Source of the DNA: Saccharopolyspora oryzae
GTDB taxonomy: Bacteria; Actinomycetota; Actinomycetes; Mycobacteriales; Pseudonocardiaceae
Length of the DNA stretch: 64,000 nt
Direction of reading: 5' to 3'
NCBI RefSeq assembly: GCF_027853915.1
Contig: NZ_JAQGLA010000002.1
Location: 62,001 to 126,000 of the forward strand
How positions within the stretch are numbered: the stretch's first letter is position 1; every line of letters begins with the position of its first letter. Of the stretch, positions 51,338-60,845 are shown piece after piece. The notes under the pieces were generated by a model that saw only the letters and a program-made list of their open reading frames with translations, ran no database searches and had not been told where the DNA came from. The position numbers and the translations under genes were made by a program.

Positions 51338-52549
51338 TCAGATCACTCCTTCGGCCCGCAGGTCAGCGGCTTGTTCGGGCGAGATCCCCAGTTCGCCGAG
51401 GACTTCGCCGGTGTGCGCGCCCAGTTCCGGGCCGAGCCAGCGGGTGCGGCCCGGTTCCTCGGAGAGCTTGGGCACGATGCCGGGGAACAGGACCTCGCGG
51501 GTCTGGTCCTGCTCGATGCGCACCTCGTGGCGTTCGTGCATGCCGCGCGCCGCGTAGTGCGGATCGGCCACGATGTCCGGCACGTCGTAGATCGGTCCAC
51601 TGGGGACGGACGCCTCCGCGAGCAGCTCCAGGATCCGCGCGCTGTCGGCGGTCGCGGTCCAGGCGCTGATCGCCGCATCGATCTCGTCGCTGCGCTCGAC
51701 CCGGCCGACGTTGGTCTGCAGCTGCGGGTCCTCGGCCAGGTCCGGGCGGTCGATCAGCCGCATGAACCGGCCGAAGATGGCGTTGTTGTTGCCGCCGACG
51801 ACCACGTACTTGCCGTCCGCGCACTGGTAGGTGCTGGACGGGACCACGCCGGGGATCGTCGGACCGGTGGCTTCCCGCGTGACGCCGAAGGCGTCGAAGT
51901 CGGGTACGGAGGACTCCATGAGCGAGTAGATCGCCTCGTACAGCGCGACGTCGACGGTCTCGCCCGGCTGGCCGGCGCGGCGGCGGAGCAGCCCCATCAG
52001 CGCACCGATCACCGCGTAGAGCCCGGCGACCGAGTCGGCCAGGCTGACCCCGGTGCGCACCGGCGGCAGGCCCGGGTAACCAGTCAGGTGCCGCACTCCG
52101 CCGAAGGCTTCGGCGACGCCGCCGAAGCCGGGGCGCTCCCGGTAGGGGCCGGTCTGGCCGAATCCGGAGATCCGCACCAGCACCGCTTCCGGGTTGATCG
52201 CGCGGATCTCGTCCGGGCCGAGCCCCCACTTCTCGAGGGTGCCGGGCCGGAAGTTCTCCAGGACGATGTCGGCGCCGCCGATGAGCCGCCGCGCGATGTC
52301 CTGCCCGCGGTCGGACCGCAGGTCCAGGGTGATCGAGCGCTTGTTGCGCGCCATGGCCCGGAACAGCAGCGACACGTCGCCGCCGTGCAGGCGCCAGCTG
52401 CGCAGCTCGTCCCCGGTGCGCGGCCGCTCGACCTTGATCACGTCGGCGCCGAACTCGGCCAGGATCCGGCCCGCGGTCGGCGCGGCGATGAAGTTGCCCA
52501 GCTCGACGACCCGGATCCCGGTCAGCGGGCCGTGTCCCGTGGACGTCAT
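51338..52549 (-). CDS. CaiB/BaiF (type III) CoA-transferase
   Basis: 403 residues. Type III CoA-transferase hallmarks: GIRVVELGNFIAAPTAGRIL, FGADVIKVERP, RNKRSITLDLRSDRGQDI, VLENFRPGTLEKWGLG and TGVSLADSVAGLYA with the catalytic Asp, then GVVPSSTYQCADGKYVVV. It moves CoA between two acids without an acyl-enzyme on Cys. ATG 52549 follows an AGGA site. First gene of an operon with the lyase and IclR genes. Confidence 0.9.
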   Translation of the reverse strand: MTSTGHGPLTGIRVVELGNFIAAPTAGRILAEFGADVIKVERPRTGDELRSWRLHGGDVSLLFRAMARNKRSITLDLRSDRGQDIARRLIGGADIVLENFRPGTLEKWGLGPDEIRAINPEAVLVRISGFGQTGPYRERPGFGGVAEAFGGVRHLTGYPGLPPVRTGVSLADSVAGLYAVIGALMGLLRRRAGQPGETVDVALYEAIYSLMESSVPDFDAFGVTREATGPTIPGVVPSSTYQCADGKYVVVGGNNNAIFGRFMRLIDRPDLAEDPQLQTNVGRVERSDEIDAAISAWTATADSARILELLAEASVPSGPIYDVPDIVADPHYAARGMHERHEVRIEQDQTREVLFPGIVPKLSEEPGRTRWLGPELGAHTGEVLGELGISPEQAADLRAEGVI

Positions 52550-52832
52550 CGGTCCTCTCCTGTTGTCAAGTGCGTTGGTGGCGGGGCGATGTGAGCGCCC
52601 GCGGGCCACGAGGTGTCCGCCTCCGCGAGCCCTGCTGTGCCACTATTTGGGAAACTCTTCCCAAAACTGACAAGCAGCGAACGTAGCCGCCCGAATCCGC
52701 CCGCACAAGGCCCGATCGACCAGCCCTGATGGAAACCTCGCGGATCGACTACCGACCGACAACTCCCGGTCACTCAACGCGACCATATCTGTCCACAATG
52801 GACACATAGATGTTCCTGGGGTGGGCACCACG

Positions 52833-52880
52833 ACGCAAATTCCATTGAAATCGGACCTTCGATTTCAATGGAATTTGCGT
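52833..52880. repeat. AT-rich intergenic palindrome (long form)
   Basis: Arms of 21 bp (ACGCAAATTCCATTGAAATC plus G, and its complement) pair perfectly around a six-base loop GACCTT. The first 20 bases of the arm, CGCAAATTCCATTGAAATCG, are identical to the copy at 63371. It begins 12 bases beyond the stop of the YjbR-like gene (minus strand) and may terminate it. Confidence 0.85.
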
Positions 52881-52891
52881 GGGAGCGGGGA

Positions 52892-53245
52892 TCAGCGCAG
52901 GGGGTTGGCCTCGACGAGGTAGTCGGGTGCGGAGAGGCGCCACGCCTCGTAGACCAGCTCTTCGAGCTCGTCGGCGTCGATCTTGGGCAGGTGCACCACG
53001 ACCCAGCCGAAACCACCGGCGGTGAACTGGATCTCGAACACTTCAGGCCGCTCCGAGACCAGCGCGATCTGCTCGGACAGGGTCTGCTTGAGGCCGACCG
53101 TGCTGGTGCGCGGCCAGTAGTAGCCGAAGCCCTTGCCGTGCACGCTGAAGGACGTGTAATCGCGCCCCTCGCCCTGCTCGACGTCGGCGAGTCCGTCGAC
53201 CATCCGCAAGAACCGACTGCTGGCCACACCCATGCCCGGCATCAT
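52892..53245 (-). CDS. YjbR/MmcQ-family (MmcQ-like) protein
   Basis: 117 residues. SRFLRMVDGLADVEQGEGRD, TSFSVHGKGFGYYWPR and GFGWVVVHLPKIDADELEEL match the MmcQ/YjbR fold (CyaY-like), seen in many small bacterial proteins said to bind DNA. The start is uncertain (ATG at 53245, 53242 or 53233). The function is unknown in this organism. Followed by an AT-rich palindrome. Confidence 0.8.
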   Translation of the reverse strand: MMPGMGVASSRFLRMVDGLADVEQGEGRDYTSFSVHGKGFGYYWPRTSTVGLKQTLSEQIALVSERPEVFEIQFTAGGFGWVVVHLPKIDADELEELVYEAWRLSAPDYLVEANPLR

Positions 53246-53436
53246 CGCGCACCCCACCGACAGCCGCCGAACGCCCTGCTGGCGACGGCCTTGATCACCT
53301 CGCGGCCGTGTGTATGCTGTGCCGGTCCGCCTTCGTCCCCGCCGGTCGAGCACAACTCTTCCCCGGCGGGAAAGAGCCCTGTCCGCGGCACAAGCTGGAG
53401 TCGGCCGCGCCGGCCCCGACGAATCGGACGCTTCGA

Positions 53437-54774
53437 ATGTCGGACATCGCAGTCTTCGCCAACACCGCGATCACCATCGTCGGTGTCGTGGTGCTCATCC
53501 TCCGGGTCAAGATCAGCCCGGCCATCGCGCTGGTCCTCGGCGCGATCTACCTGGGCCTGGTGTCAGGCCTGGGGCCGGAGCAGACGATCAAGTCCATCAC
53601 CACCGGTTTCGGCGACCTGATGACCGAGGTCGGGCTGCTCATCGCCTTCGGCGTGCTGCTGGGCTCGCTGATGGCGTCGCTGGGCGCGATCGAGCAGCTG
53701 GTCGAGCGCCTGGTGCGCATCTTCGGCCCGAAAACCCTCCCCTACGCCTTCGGCACCACGGTCGGCACCGTGCTGCAGTCGATCTTCGCCGACGTGCTGC
53801 TGGTGATCACCGCACCGCTGGCCAGCCGGTTGTCCCGGCAGATCGGCCCGCACGGCGCCGCGCGGATGTGCGCGGCGATGGCGCTGGGCATCGAGGTCGG
53901 CCTGGTGTTCGTGGTGCCCGGTGTCGGCGCGGTCGCGCTGGCCGGGGTGCTGAACCTGCCGTTCGGCAAGATGTTCATCTTCGGCGCCATCACCGCCGTG
54001 TTCACCATCATCACCACGCTCGCGCTGTTCACCGCGCTGGCCAAGCGCGGCCTGTGGAACCCGAAGCTGGACGAGACCGAGGAACTCCCGGTCGCCGACG
54101 TCGAGCCCGAGGCCGAGGCCGACCGGAAGTTCCCGCCGCTGGCCCTGTCGATGGCCCCGCTGCTGCTGGCGCTGGTGCTGATCGCCGTCGGGGCGATCGC
54201 CGAGATGCTGGAGTTCAGCTCCCCGGTGGTCGACTTCCTCGGCGACCCGGTCATCGCGCTGCTGATCGGCGTGATCGGCGCGCTGGCCATCGCCCGCTGG
54301 AAGCTGCCCAAGGAGCAGACCGAAACGGCGTTCAAGCGCGGCTTCCACGAGAGCGGCCAGATCCTGATCCTGACCGGTGTCGGCGGTTCGCTGGCGCAGA
54401 CGGTCAAGGACGTCGGTCTGGGCGAACTGCTGAAGGACTACTTCACGACCAACACGCTCGTCCCGCTGCTGCTGGTCTGGGCGGTGGCGGCGGTGCTGCA
54501 CATCGCCGTCGGCTCGGTGACGCTCGCTTCGATCACCGCGGCCGGTGTCCTGGGCCCGGTGATGCCGATGCTGGGCATCGACCCGATCTTCGTCGCGCTG
54601 GCGGCGGGCGCGGGCTCGCTGTTCGTCATCCACGCCACCAGCAACACGTTCTGGCTCCTGCAGACCCTGCTGCCCCAGACCACCCGGGGCGCGCTGAAGT
54701 CGGTCACGCTCACCGTCTCGGCGGCCTCGATCATCGCCATGATCCCGATCCAGGTGATGGCCTTCCTGTTCTGA
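53437..54774 (+). CDS. GntP-family permease
   Basis: 445 residues with about twelve membrane segments, from ATG 53437. GntP/ArsB-like features include GFGDLMTEVGLLIAFGVLLG and the later VAAVLHIAVGSVTLASITAAG and LAAGAGSLFVIHATSNTFWL, typical of gluconate:H+ symporters and relatives. Longer in-frame starts exist but lie in poorly conserved sequence. It may import gluconate or another hydroxy acid; the altronate-dehydratase-like gene nearby would fit sugar-acid use. Confidence 0.88.
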   Translation: MSDIAVFANTAITIVGVVVLILRVKISPAIALVLGAIYLGLVSGLGPEQTIKSITTGFGDLMTEVGLLIAFGVLLGSLMASLGAIEQLVERLVRIFGPKTLPYAFGTTVGTVLQSIFADVLLVITAPLASRLSRQIGPHGAARMCAAMALGIEVGLVFVVPGVGAVALAGVLNLPFGKMFIFGAITAVFTIITTLALFTALAKRGLWNPKLDETEELPVADVEPEAEADRKFPPLALSMAPLLLALVLIAVGAIAEMLEFSSPVVDFLGDPVIALLIGVIGALAIARWKLPKEQTETAFKRGFHESGQILILTGVGGSLAQTVKDVGLGELLKDYFTTNTLVPLLLVWAVAAVLHIAVGSVTLASITAAGVLGPVMPMLGIDPIFVALAAGAGSLFVIHATSNTFWLLQTLLPQTTRGALKSVTLTVSAASIIAMIPIQVMAFLF

Positions 54775-54785
54775 GCGGCCGGGCT

Positions 54786-54827
54786 CGTGAGCACTTCGCG
54801 GCGCCATTGCACCCCGAAGTGCTCACG
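54786..54827 (+). terminator. 13-bp hairpin after GntP gene
   Basis: CGTGAGCACTTCG pairs with CGAAGTGCTCACG around a 16-base loop, beginning 12 bases after the GntP stop. Confidence 0.6.
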
Positions 54828-54847
54828 ACACGTAGGCTGGGGCGATC

Positions 54848-55756
54848 GTGCGACGCATCGTCTTCCTGCTGCTGCCCCGGCTGCACCTGCTCGACCTCGC
54901 CGGTCCCGCACAGGTGTTCTCCACCGCGGCCAACCACGGCCACGACTACACCCTGTCCTACGTCGGCCAGGGCGGGAACGTGGTGAGCGCACAAGGACTT
55001 CCGCTGCACGCCGACGCCGAGTGGCCGGAGCTGACCCCGGACGACCTGGTCCTGGTGCCGGGTTCGAGGGTGCCCGATCCGCCGCACTGGCCGCGGCTGC
55101 ACGCAGCCTCCGCCGAGCGGCTCCGCGCGCACCACGACGCCGGTGGCGCGGTGGCCAGCGTCTGCTCCGGGGCGGACGCCCTGGGGCAGGCCGGGCTGCT
55201 GCACCACCGGCGCTGCACCACCCACCACGACCTGCAGGACGAACTCGCCCGCCGGTACCCGACCGCGACCGTGGTGCGCGACGTGCTGTTCGTCGAGGAC
55301 GCCCGGATCACCACCTCCGCCGGGATCGCCAGCGGCATCGACCTCGCACTGCACCTGGTCGCCACCGACCACGGCCCGGGGGCAGCGGCGAAGGTCGCCC
55401 GCGACATGGTCGTCTACGCCCGCCGCAACGGCGACGACCAGCAGGCCAGCGCGATGCTGCGCCACCGCGCGCACCTCAACGACGCGGTGCACCGCGTCCA
55501 GGACCTCATCGACGCCCGCTTCGCGGAACCGCTCCCGCTCGCCGAGCTCGCCGCTGCCGCGGGCTGCAGCGAGCGCACGCTCACGCGCTCCTTCGCGCAC
55601 GCCACGGGGCTGACGCCCCTGCGCTACCAGCAGGCGCTGCGCATCGAGCGCGCCGAGCACCTGCTCGCGCAGGGCGCGACCACCGACGCTGCCGCGCGCG
55701 CCGTCGGCTTCACCGACTCGCGGATGCTCCGCCGCCTGCGCTCTCGCGGCAGCTGA
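54848..55756 (+). CDS. GlxA-type AraC regulator with DJ-1/PfpI domain
   Basis: 302 residues. The N-terminal PfpI-like domain (LLLPRLHLLDLAGPAQVFST ... ASVCSGADALGQAGLL) lacks a proven enzymatic role and senses a ligand. The C-terminal AraC domain has two helix-turn-helix units (LAELAAAAGCSERTLTRSFA and DAAARAVGFTDSRMLRRLR). GTG start at 54848. A regulator of adjacent catabolic genes is likely, perhaps the altronate-dehydratase-like gene 90 bp downstream. Confidence 0.87.
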   Translation: MRRIVFLLLPRLHLLDLAGPAQVFSTAANHGHDYTLSYVGQGGNVVSAQGLPLHADAEWPELTPDDLVLVPGSRVPDPPHWPRLHAASAERLRAHHDAGGAVASVCSGADALGQAGLLHHRRCTTHHDLQDELARRYPTATVVRDVLFVEDARITTSAGIASGIDLALHLVATDHGPGAAAKVARDMVVYARRNGDDQQASAMLRHRAHLNDAVHRVQDLIDARFAEPLPLAELAAAAGCSERTLTRSFAHATGLTPLRYQQALRIERAEHLLAQGATTDAAARAVGFTDSRMLRRLRSRGS

Positions 55757-55847
55757 CACCGGATCGGCGTATCCGCACGCCGTGACAAGCCGTGGTCGGC
55801 TGTTTAGCATCGGATTCACTACGTGGAAATATCTTCATAACCGTGAA

Positions 55848-57389
55848 GTGAGGGTGGTCCGGTTGCCGTCGCTGGATGAGTTGGGATTCCGCCTGCACGC
55901 CGATGATTCGGTCCTCATCGCCCGAACCGACGTGGCGCCGGGCACCTACGCCGGGCTGCACGTGCCCGACGAGGTCCCGCGCGGGCACAAACTGGCCACT
56001 GTGGACATCGCGCGGGGCGCGCCGGTCCGCAAGTACGGCCAGATCATCGGATTCGCCTCCCGACCCATCACCGCGGGCGAGCACGTGCACACGCACAACG
56101 TCGACTACCAGGAGTTCCACCGGGAGCACGCGTTCGGCGCCGACGTGGTGCCCACCGAGTACGTGCCGAGCGCGCAGCGCGCCACCTTCCAGGGCTTCGT
56201 GCGCCCCGACGGCCGGGTCGGCACCCGCAACTACCTCGCGGTGCTGACCTCGGTGAACTGCTCGGCGACCGCGGCGAAGATGATCGCCCGCCGCATCGAG
56301 GCCTCCGGCGTGCTCGACGACTACCCGAACGTCGACGGGATCTGCCCGCTGACGCACACGCTGGGCTGCGGGCACAGCGGGCAGGGCAACGAGGGCTTCG
56401 AGGTGCTGCGGCGCGCGCTGCGCGGTTACGCCGGGCACCCCAACATCGCCGGACTGCTGGTGATCGGCCTGGGCTGCGAGGTCAACCAGGTCAAGAGCCT
56501 CACCGAGGACCTGCGGCTACCGCCGGGCATGCCGGTGCACGCCATGACCATCCAGGAGCTCGGCGGCACCAAGAAGACGGTGGCCGAAGGAGTCCGGCGG
56601 ATCGAGGAGATGCTGCCGATCGCCAACGCCTTCCAGCGCCAGACCGTGTCCGCGGACAAGCTGATCCTCGCCATGGAGTGCGGCGGGTCCGACGCCTACT
56701 CCGGGATCACGGCCAACCCCGCGCTGGGCGCGGCAGCGGACCTGCTGATCCGCAACGGCGGCACGGCGGTGTTCGGCGAGACGACCGAGATCTACGGCGC
56801 CGAGCACCTGCTCACCCGGCGCGCGGTCAGCCGCGAGGTCGGCGAGAAGCTGGTGGACCGGATCGCCTGGTGGGAGAAGCACGTCCAGATCGACGACAGC
56901 TCGATCAACAACAACCCCTCCCCCGGCAACAAGGCGGGCGGGCTGACCACGATCCTGGAGAAGTCGCTGGGCGCGGCGGCCAAGGGCGGCACCACCAACC
57001 TCGTCGACGTCCTGCAGTACGCCGAGCCCATCACCGACCGGGGCCTGATGTTCATGGACACGCCCGGCTACGACCCGGTCAACGCCACCGGGCTGATCGC
57101 CGGCGGGGCGCAGCTGCTGTGCTTCACCACCGGCCGCGGTTCGGCGTTCGGCTGCAAGCCCGCGCCGAGCATCAAGCTGGCCACCAACACGCCGCTCTAC
57201 GACCGGATGAGCGACGACATGGACATCAACTGCGGTGTCATCGCCGACGGCGAGCTGACCGTGGCGGAGATGGGTGCGCAGATCTTCGACCACATCCTCC
57301 GGGTGGCCTCCGGCGAGGAGACCAAGAGCGAAGAGCTCGGCTACGGCGAGGAGGAGTTCGTCCCCTGGCACCTGTCCACAGTGCTCTGA
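55848..57389 (+). CDS. UxaA/GarD-family dehydratase (altronate/galactarate dehydratase-like)
   Basis: About 513 residues. The N-terminal SAF-like domain (VLIARTDVAPGTYAGLHVP) is fused to the catalytic domain, as in full-length altronate dehydratases: GFVRPDGRVGTRNYLAV, CPLTHTLGCGHSGQGNEGF, LILAMECGGSDAYSGITANP, GTTNLVDVLQYAEP and CFTTGRGSAFGCKPAPSIKL. It removes water from a sugar acid such as altronate. The start is uncertain (GTG 55848, GTG 55854 or TTG 55863). Confidence 0.85.
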   Translation: MRVVRLPSLDELGFRLHADDSVLIARTDVAPGTYAGLHVPDEVPRGHKLATVDIARGAPVRKYGQIIGFASRPITAGEHVHTHNVDYQEFHREHAFGADVVPTEYVPSAQRATFQGFVRPDGRVGTRNYLAVLTSVNCSATAAKMIARRIEASGVLDDYPNVDGICPLTHTLGCGHSGQGNEGFEVLRRALRGYAGHPNIAGLLVIGLGCEVNQVKSLTEDLRLPPGMPVHAMTIQELGGTKKTVAEGVRRIEEMLPIANAFQRQTVSADKLILAMECGGSDAYSGITANPALGAAADLLIRNGGTAVFGETTEIYGAEHLLTRRAVSREVGEKLVDRIAWWEKHVQIDDSSINNNPSPGNKAGGLTTILEKSLGAAAKGGTTNLVDVLQYAEPITDRGLMFMDTPGYDPVNATGLIAGGAQLLCFTTGRGSAFGCKPAPSIKLATNTPLYDRMSDDMDINCGVIADGELTVAEMGAQIFDHILRVASGEETKSEELGYGEEEFVPWHLSTVL

Positions 57390-57447
57390 CCCTGCGACGG
57401 CCGATTCCCGCCGGACACCGGCAAGTCCCGCGCACCACGATGCGTCC

Positions 57448-58050
57448 ATGCGCAATGCCGACGACGTGCTGTTCGAGCACCTCCGCCGGACCAACGAGGA
57501 CTTCGCCGATCTGGTGGGATCGGTCGAGCCGGAGCAGTGGACCGCCCCGACGCCGTGCGCGGACTGGGACGTGCGCGCGCTGGTGAGCCACCTGGTGCAG
57601 GCGAACGTGATCTACCGGATGCTCCTGCACGGCGGCACCAGCGACGAGTTCCTGACCATCCGCGAGCAGAACTCGCTCGGCGACGATCCGGCCGGGCTGT
57701 TCCGCACCGCGGCCGAGGAGTGCCTGGCCGCCTTCGCCGAACCCGGCGCCCTGGACCGGGAGGTGGACTACCCCTTCGGCCCGGCCGACGGCCGCAAGCT
57801 GCTCGGTCTGCTGATCGCCGACACGGTGGTGCACACCTGGGACCTCGCCCGCGCCACCGGAGAGCCCGAAGACCTCGACCCGCAGCTGGTCGAATGGATC
57901 GACGACAACTTCGAGCACCTCTACACCGGCGTGACCGAAGGCCCGCTGGACCAGAACCGCACGTACGAGCACTTCGCAGCTCCCGCGCAGCCGCCGACCG
58001 CCGAGACCCGCCAACACCGGGTGCTCCGCCGCGCGGGCCGCCGACCGTAG
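57448..58050 (+). CDS. TIGR03086-like/maleylpyruvate-isomerase-N-type metal-binding protein
   Basis: 200 residues. ADLVGSVEPEQWTAPTPCADWDVRALVSHLVQ is the N-terminal DinB-like helical region with a metal-binding His, and IADTVVHTWDLARATG holds a second His-x3-Asp pair. Members use mycothiol or bind metal in unknown reactions. No ribosome-binding site is clear; the ATG at 57448 matches the family start. Ends at a hairpin shared with the convergent MFS gene. Confidence 0.8.
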   Translation: MRNADDVLFEHLRRTNEDFADLVGSVEPEQWTAPTPCADWDVRALVSHLVQANVIYRMLLHGGTSDEFLTIREQNSLGDDPAGLFRTAAEECLAAFAEPGALDREVDYPFGPADGRKLLGLLIADTVVHTWDLARATGEPEDLDPQLVEWIDDNFEHLYTGVTEGPLDQNRTYEHFAAPAQPPTAETRQHRVLRRAGRRP

Positions 58051-58113
58051 GACCGGGCGTGCCGATTTCGCACGAAATTGACACCGCCCCGGGCGATGGC
58101 TGCGGAGAAAGCG

Positions 58114-58162
58114 CAGGTGGGGCGCCTTCCGCTTGGTCGTTCCGCGGACGGCGCCCCACCTG
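58114..58162. terminator. 13-bp hairpin between convergent genes
   Basis: CAGGTGGGGCGCC pairs with GGCGCCCCACCTG around a 23-base loop, between the TIGR03086-like gene (+) and an MFS gene (-). Confidence 0.65.
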
Positions 58163-58168
58163 GACGGG

Positions 58169-59491
58169 TTACGCCGGGACTGCTTGGCGCTGGATCCGGA
58201 GGTCCCAGCGGTGCCGGGTGAGGACCACCGGGACTCCTTCGCCCCGCGCCTCCGCCGCGAAGACCTCCGCGCGGGCGCGGCGCCACCACACCACCGTCCG
58301 GGACGCGCCGAGCAGCAGCAGCCCCACCAGGGCCAGCATCGCGACCCGGTAGTCCGCCCCGTTCGGCATGCCCTGCGCCAGGTCCAGGACCAGGCCCACG
58401 CACAGCACGCCGAGCGCCGTCGCCGAGTGGCCACCGGCGTTGGCCAGGCCGGTCGCGGTGCCGGCCTGGTGCACCGGGTTGAAGTCGCGCACGAGGACCA
58501 TGGCCACGGACGAAACCGGGCCGCCCAGGGCGAAGACGAAGAACGCCGCCGCGATCACCGCGATCGGCGGGTGACCCTGCGGCCAGGCCAGCAGGACGAC
58601 CCAGGACAGCGCGTTGACCACCAGGTAGCCCATCACGATCCACATCCGCCACTCCGGCCGGCGGCCGATCAGCGCGCCCACCACCGGGCCGCCGACGACC
58701 TGGCCGATGATCAGCAGGCTGAGCACCACGCTCGCCGTCGATGCCGGCACCCCGAGCCCGTTGACCAGGTACGGGAAGCCCCACAGCAGCGTCAGCGCGC
58801 CGGAGGCGAACAACGTGCAGAAGTGCGTCCAGAACGCCAGCCGGGTGCCCGGCACCGACCAGGCGTTGCGCACCTGCTGGAGCACCGGCGCGCTTCGGCG
58901 CGGCTGGCCGCCAGCGGGCGCCGCGTCGCGCACGACCGTTCCGGTCACCGCCGCGTACCCCAGCGTCAGCGCTCCCACCAGCAGGAACGTCGCGGTCCAC
59001 CCCAGGTTCTGCAACGCCATCGCGAGCGGGAACGTGGCCGCAACGCCCCCCAGCGCCCCCAGCGCGCTGGACACCGTTGCCACCAGTGCGTAGCGGCGGG
59101 CGGAGAAGTGCGAGGCCACCAGCCGCAGGATGCTCACCCAGATCAGCGCGTCGCCCAGACCCAGCACCGCGCGGGCCGCCAAGCCCATCGCGTACGTGTC
59201 GGCGACGGCGAAAAGCACTTGCCCGGTCCCGAGGAGGACCACCGCGACGGTGATCACCCGGCGGGAACCGAAGCGGTCCACCAGCAATCCGGTGGGAATC
59301 TGCATCCCGGCGTAGATGCCGACCTGCAGGACCGTGAACGCGCTCAGCGCGGCCGGACCGACGTCGAAGCGGTCCAGCGCCTGCGTCCCGGCAACCCCCA
59401 AGCTGCCCCTGTGAAAAACCGCGGCGAGATAGGCGATCACCGCCGCGCTCCAGATCCACCAAGCCCGACTCTCCGGTCGGTCGGCAGCCAC
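58169..59491 (-). CDS. MFS transporter
   Basis: 440 residues with about twelve membrane segments. The first cytoplasmic loop motif is LLVDRFGSRRVITVAVVLLG, and the N-terminal helix WSAAVIAYLAAVFHRGSLGVAG is typical of DHA/nitrate-sugar-phosphate-type permeases; GLGDALIWVSILRLVASHF and GGPVSSVAMVLVRDFNP follow. Substrate not predictable. GTG 59491 follows GGAGG. Confidence 0.88.
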   Translation of the reverse strand: MAADRPESRAWWIWSAAVIAYLAAVFHRGSLGVAGTQALDRFDVGPAALSAFTVLQVGIYAGMQIPTGLLVDRFGSRRVITVAVVLLGTGQVLFAVADTYAMGLAARAVLGLGDALIWVSILRLVASHFSARRYALVATVSSALGALGGVAATFPLAMALQNLGWTATFLLVGALTLGYAAVTGTVVRDAAPAGGQPRRSAPVLQQVRNAWSVPGTRLAFWTHFCTLFASGALTLLWGFPYLVNGLGVPASTASVVLSLLIIGQVVGGPVVGALIGRRPEWRMWIVMGYLVVNALSWVVLLAWPQGHPPIAVIAAAFFVFALGGPVSSVAMVLVRDFNPVHQAGTATGLANAGGHSATALGVLCVGLVLDLAQGMPNGADYRVAMLALVGLLLLGASRTVVWWRRARAEVFAAEARGEGVPVVLTRHRWDLRIQRQAVPA

Positions 59492-59712
59492 CAGAGACCT
59501 CCTCTGTTCAGATGTTTCGACCGATCAGCGTTGATCGGTTGTCCACCGTGGTTGTCGCCGCGCGCCGCGGCGGAGTTACGCCGAACGCGAGTGGACTGCA
59601 CCACACTTAGCGAATTCCCGGAAAACGGCGGAAAACTCGCCAGTAACTCCACAATGGACAGACATGCGGAGCAACGGGTCGGGAGTGACCGCGGTCGCTC
59701 TTGCCTCGGGAA

Positions 59713-60600
59713 CTAGAGCTCGGCCACGACCTCGTCGAGCAGGCCGACCAACCCCGCCAGCGCCGGGTTCGCATCGCCCTCGCGCCACACCAGGGCCAGC
59801 GGCACCGGCGGCGCGTCGTGCACCGGGACCAGCACCACGCCCGGCACCTTCAGGTGCGCCGCGGTCGCCGGGACCAGACCGACGCCGGAACCCGCGCCCA
59901 CCAGGGACAGGATGGTGTGCGTGTCCGGCGCCTCCTGCACGAAGTTCGGGTTGAAGCCGTGGCGCAGGCAGACGGCCTGCACCAGCTGGTTGACCACCGA
60001 GCCCCGGTTCGTCGGGTAGCTGATCACCGGTTCGTCGCGCAGGTCGGCCACCCCGACGCTGCGCCCGTCGGCCAGCCGGTGGTTGTCGGGCAGGGCCACC
60101 GCCAGCTGGTGCTGCTCCAGCTCCCGCACGCTCAGCCCCTCCAGCGGCACCGGCAGCCGCAGCAGCCCGGCGTCGATCTCCTGCTGGTGGATGCGGTCCA
60201 CCAGCTCACCGCCGTAGAGCGGGCTGACGATGTCGAAGCGCACGTCCGGGTAGCGCTCCCGGAACTTGCGCACGATCAGCAGCATCACCTGGTACGAGGT
60301 CTGCCCGCTGAACCCGAGGCGCACCACCCCGATCTCCCCGGCGGCGGCCTGCCTGGCCAGCTTCGGCGCCGCCTCCGCCGACTCCAGCGTCTTGCGCGCC
60401 TCGCGCAGGAACGCCTCCCCCGCCGCGGTGAGCGCGACCTGCCGCGTGGTCCGCCGCAGCAGCGGCACGCCGACCTCGTGCTCCAGGCGCTTGATCTGCT
60501 GGGACAGCGGTGGCTGGGACATGTGCAGCCGGACCGCCGCGCGCCGGAAGTTCAGCTCCTCGGCGACGGCGACGAACGCCTGCAGGTGGCGCAGCTCCAA
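59713..60600 (-). CDS. LysR-family regulator
   Basis: 295 residues starting at TTG 60600 (MELRHLQAFVAVAEELNF), with GGGAGG upstream; the family start makes this clear over an in-frame GTG at 60624. The N-terminal winged helix-turn-helix (FRRAAVRLHMSQPPLSQQIK) is followed by a substrate-binding domain (VRLGFSGQTSYQVMLLIVRK). It diverges from the MHS permease gene across about 245 bp, so it probably controls the permease, acyl-CoA dehydrogenase and synthetase genes. Confidence 0.92.
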   Translation of the reverse strand: MELRHLQAFVAVAEELNFRRAAVRLHMSQPPLSQQIKRLEHEVGVPLLRRTTRQVALTAAGEAFLREARKTLESAEAAPKLARQAAAGEIGVVRLGFSGQTSYQVMLLIVRKFRERYPDVRFDIVSPLYGGELVDRIHQQEIDAGLLRLPVPLEGLSVRELEQHQLAVALPDNHRLADGRSVGVADLRDEPVISYPTNRGSVVNQLVQAVCLRHGFNPNFVQEAPDTHTILSLVGAGSGVGLVPATAAHLKVPGVVLVPVHDAPPVPLALVWREGDANPALAGLVGLLDEVVAEL

Positions 60601-60845
60601 GCCCGACCTCCCGACCACGAGCACCTTTGCCCAGGTCAGCGCGCATAATGTCGCGCCGACGAATCAAACCTAGCCGATTTTGGTGTTAGACGGAACACAT
60701 TCGCTGACCTAGCTTCGAGGCACCGGGATCGCAGTGCGGCGCCCGTGGGCCCCGGCCGCCGCGATGATGAATCAGCCGGTGCGCCAACGGGTTTCGCCCT
60801 GCAATCCGGCAGGCACCCGCCTTCGGTGGAGACGGAGCCAATGCG

